This document shows, piece after piece, positions 12,305 to 12,628 of a stretch of DNA of 12,628 bases (the stretch's first letter is position 1; each line of letters starts with the position of its first letter). Where the stretch lies: assembly GCA_964648005.1 (NCBI GenBank), contig CAZYKR010000121.1:1-12628 (forward strand), read 5' to 3'. The stretch is from JAGQTE01 sp964648005. Lineage in GTDB: Bacteria; Actinomycetota; Acidimicrobiia; Acidimicrobiales; Acidimicrobilacustridaceae. Below the pieces are notes generated by a model that was not told the DNA's origin, made no database searches, and was given only the letters and a program-made list of their open reading frames with translations. Made by a program: the position numbers and the translations under genes.

Positions 12305-12482
12305 CACGTCCCCCTTGGCGTCGGCGCCGCCATGCTCGCACCTCGGCTCCCCCACCGGCCACGCCGGGCGACGACCGGGCGGGGCGACCGGGCGATGGCG
12401 CGCTTGCACGCGCCCGGCGCGTACAACCGCGCAATCGACAGCGGGAACGGCAGGCGGATGGCGGGTACGGGCGGCGGACGGT
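12305..12482. other. GC-rich non-coding stretch upstream of the MDR gene
   Basis: With the repeat array that follows, the last 324 bases of the window hold no gene I can support. This part contains the MDR leader and presumably its promoter, although no convincing -10/-35 was found. Bases about 12440-12482 (GCGGGAACGGCAGG, then GCGGGTACGGGCGG) look like degraded versions of the adjacent repeat unit. Confidence 0.5.
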
Positions 12483-12628
12483 GGGGACGGCCGGCGACCG
12501 GGAGGGACGGCGGGAACGGCCGGCGACCGGGAGGGACGGCGGGAACGGCCGGCGACCGGGAGGGACGGCGGGGACGGCCGGCGACCGGGAGGGACGGCGG
12601 GGACGGCCGGCGACCGGGAGGGACGGCG
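12483..12628. repeat. 29-bp GC-rich tandem repeat (minisatellite), at least five units
   Basis: Five complete units start at 12483, 12512, 12541, 12570 and 12599, and a sixth begins at the last base. Each unit has the form GGG(G/A)ACGGCCGGCGACCGGG followed by AGGGACGGC. They are identical except for one base near the start (A in units 2 and 3, G in 1, 4 and 5). The units have no spacers, so this is not CRISPR. The 29-bp period is not a multiple of three and no gene reads through it here. The array continues beyond the window. Confidence 0.95.

Noticed and set aside
12483..12628. CRISPR array
   Set aside because: The 29-bp units are directly abutting with no spacers and no cas gene is present.

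Overview
The window is GC-rich throughout and looks actinobacterial. It carries a DUF2510-type protein start, a CYP142-like P450, an F420-type luciferase-like oxidoreductase, a lipoprotein with a Thr/Ser/Pro linker, and several genes with a TAnnnT -10 element only 7-9 nt before the start codon, as in leaderless actinobacterial transcripts. An Acidimicrobiia-like lineage is my guess; it is inferred from gene content and was not tested.

Bases 1 to about 3470 look like an accessory region. On the minus strand, running off the left edge, is the N-terminus of a DUF2510 protein. A small XRE-family regulator diverges from it across a promoter region with two dyads. A DUF2188 protein follows. A complete IS4/IS5-type DDE transposase with an N-terminal SWIM zinc finger is convergent with it. 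The transposase has a hairpin at its ribosome-binding site. A near copy of the hairpin's inner dyad lies under the promoter of a divergent 50-residue zinc-ribbon gene. Next comes a conserved hypothetical protein carrying HNIRSALD and NTDKHR motifs, then an intergenic stretch with a terminator-like hairpin and a 17-bp tandem repeat. No integrase, tRNA or att site was seen.

From about 3470 to 7990 there are chromosomal-type genes: an ABC1/UbiB-family protein that has lost its catalytic signatures (minus), a divergent CYP142-like steroid hydroxylase with a KstR-like palindrome just before its start (plus), and a class I/II PLP aminotransferase (minus) whose 3' end lies in a 56-bp tandem duplication.

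From 7989 to 12628 come an F420-type LLM oxidoreductase (plus), a DUF1778-GNAT toxin-antitoxin pair (plus) with a one-turn direct repeat at the antitoxin start, a secreted YVTN-like beta-propeller lipoprotein (plus), a convergent MDR/quinone-oxidoreductase gene (minus), and a 29-bp GC-rich minisatellite that runs off the right edge.

Most genes appear to be single transcription units in mixed orientation. The only tight operon is the toxin-antitoxin pair, with an 8-nt overlap. The most interesting points are the transposase/zinc-ribbon divergent unit with its shared dyads, the ABC1 pseudokinase, the GNAT toxin whose usual catalytic Tyr is Trp, and the KstR-like box at the P450.
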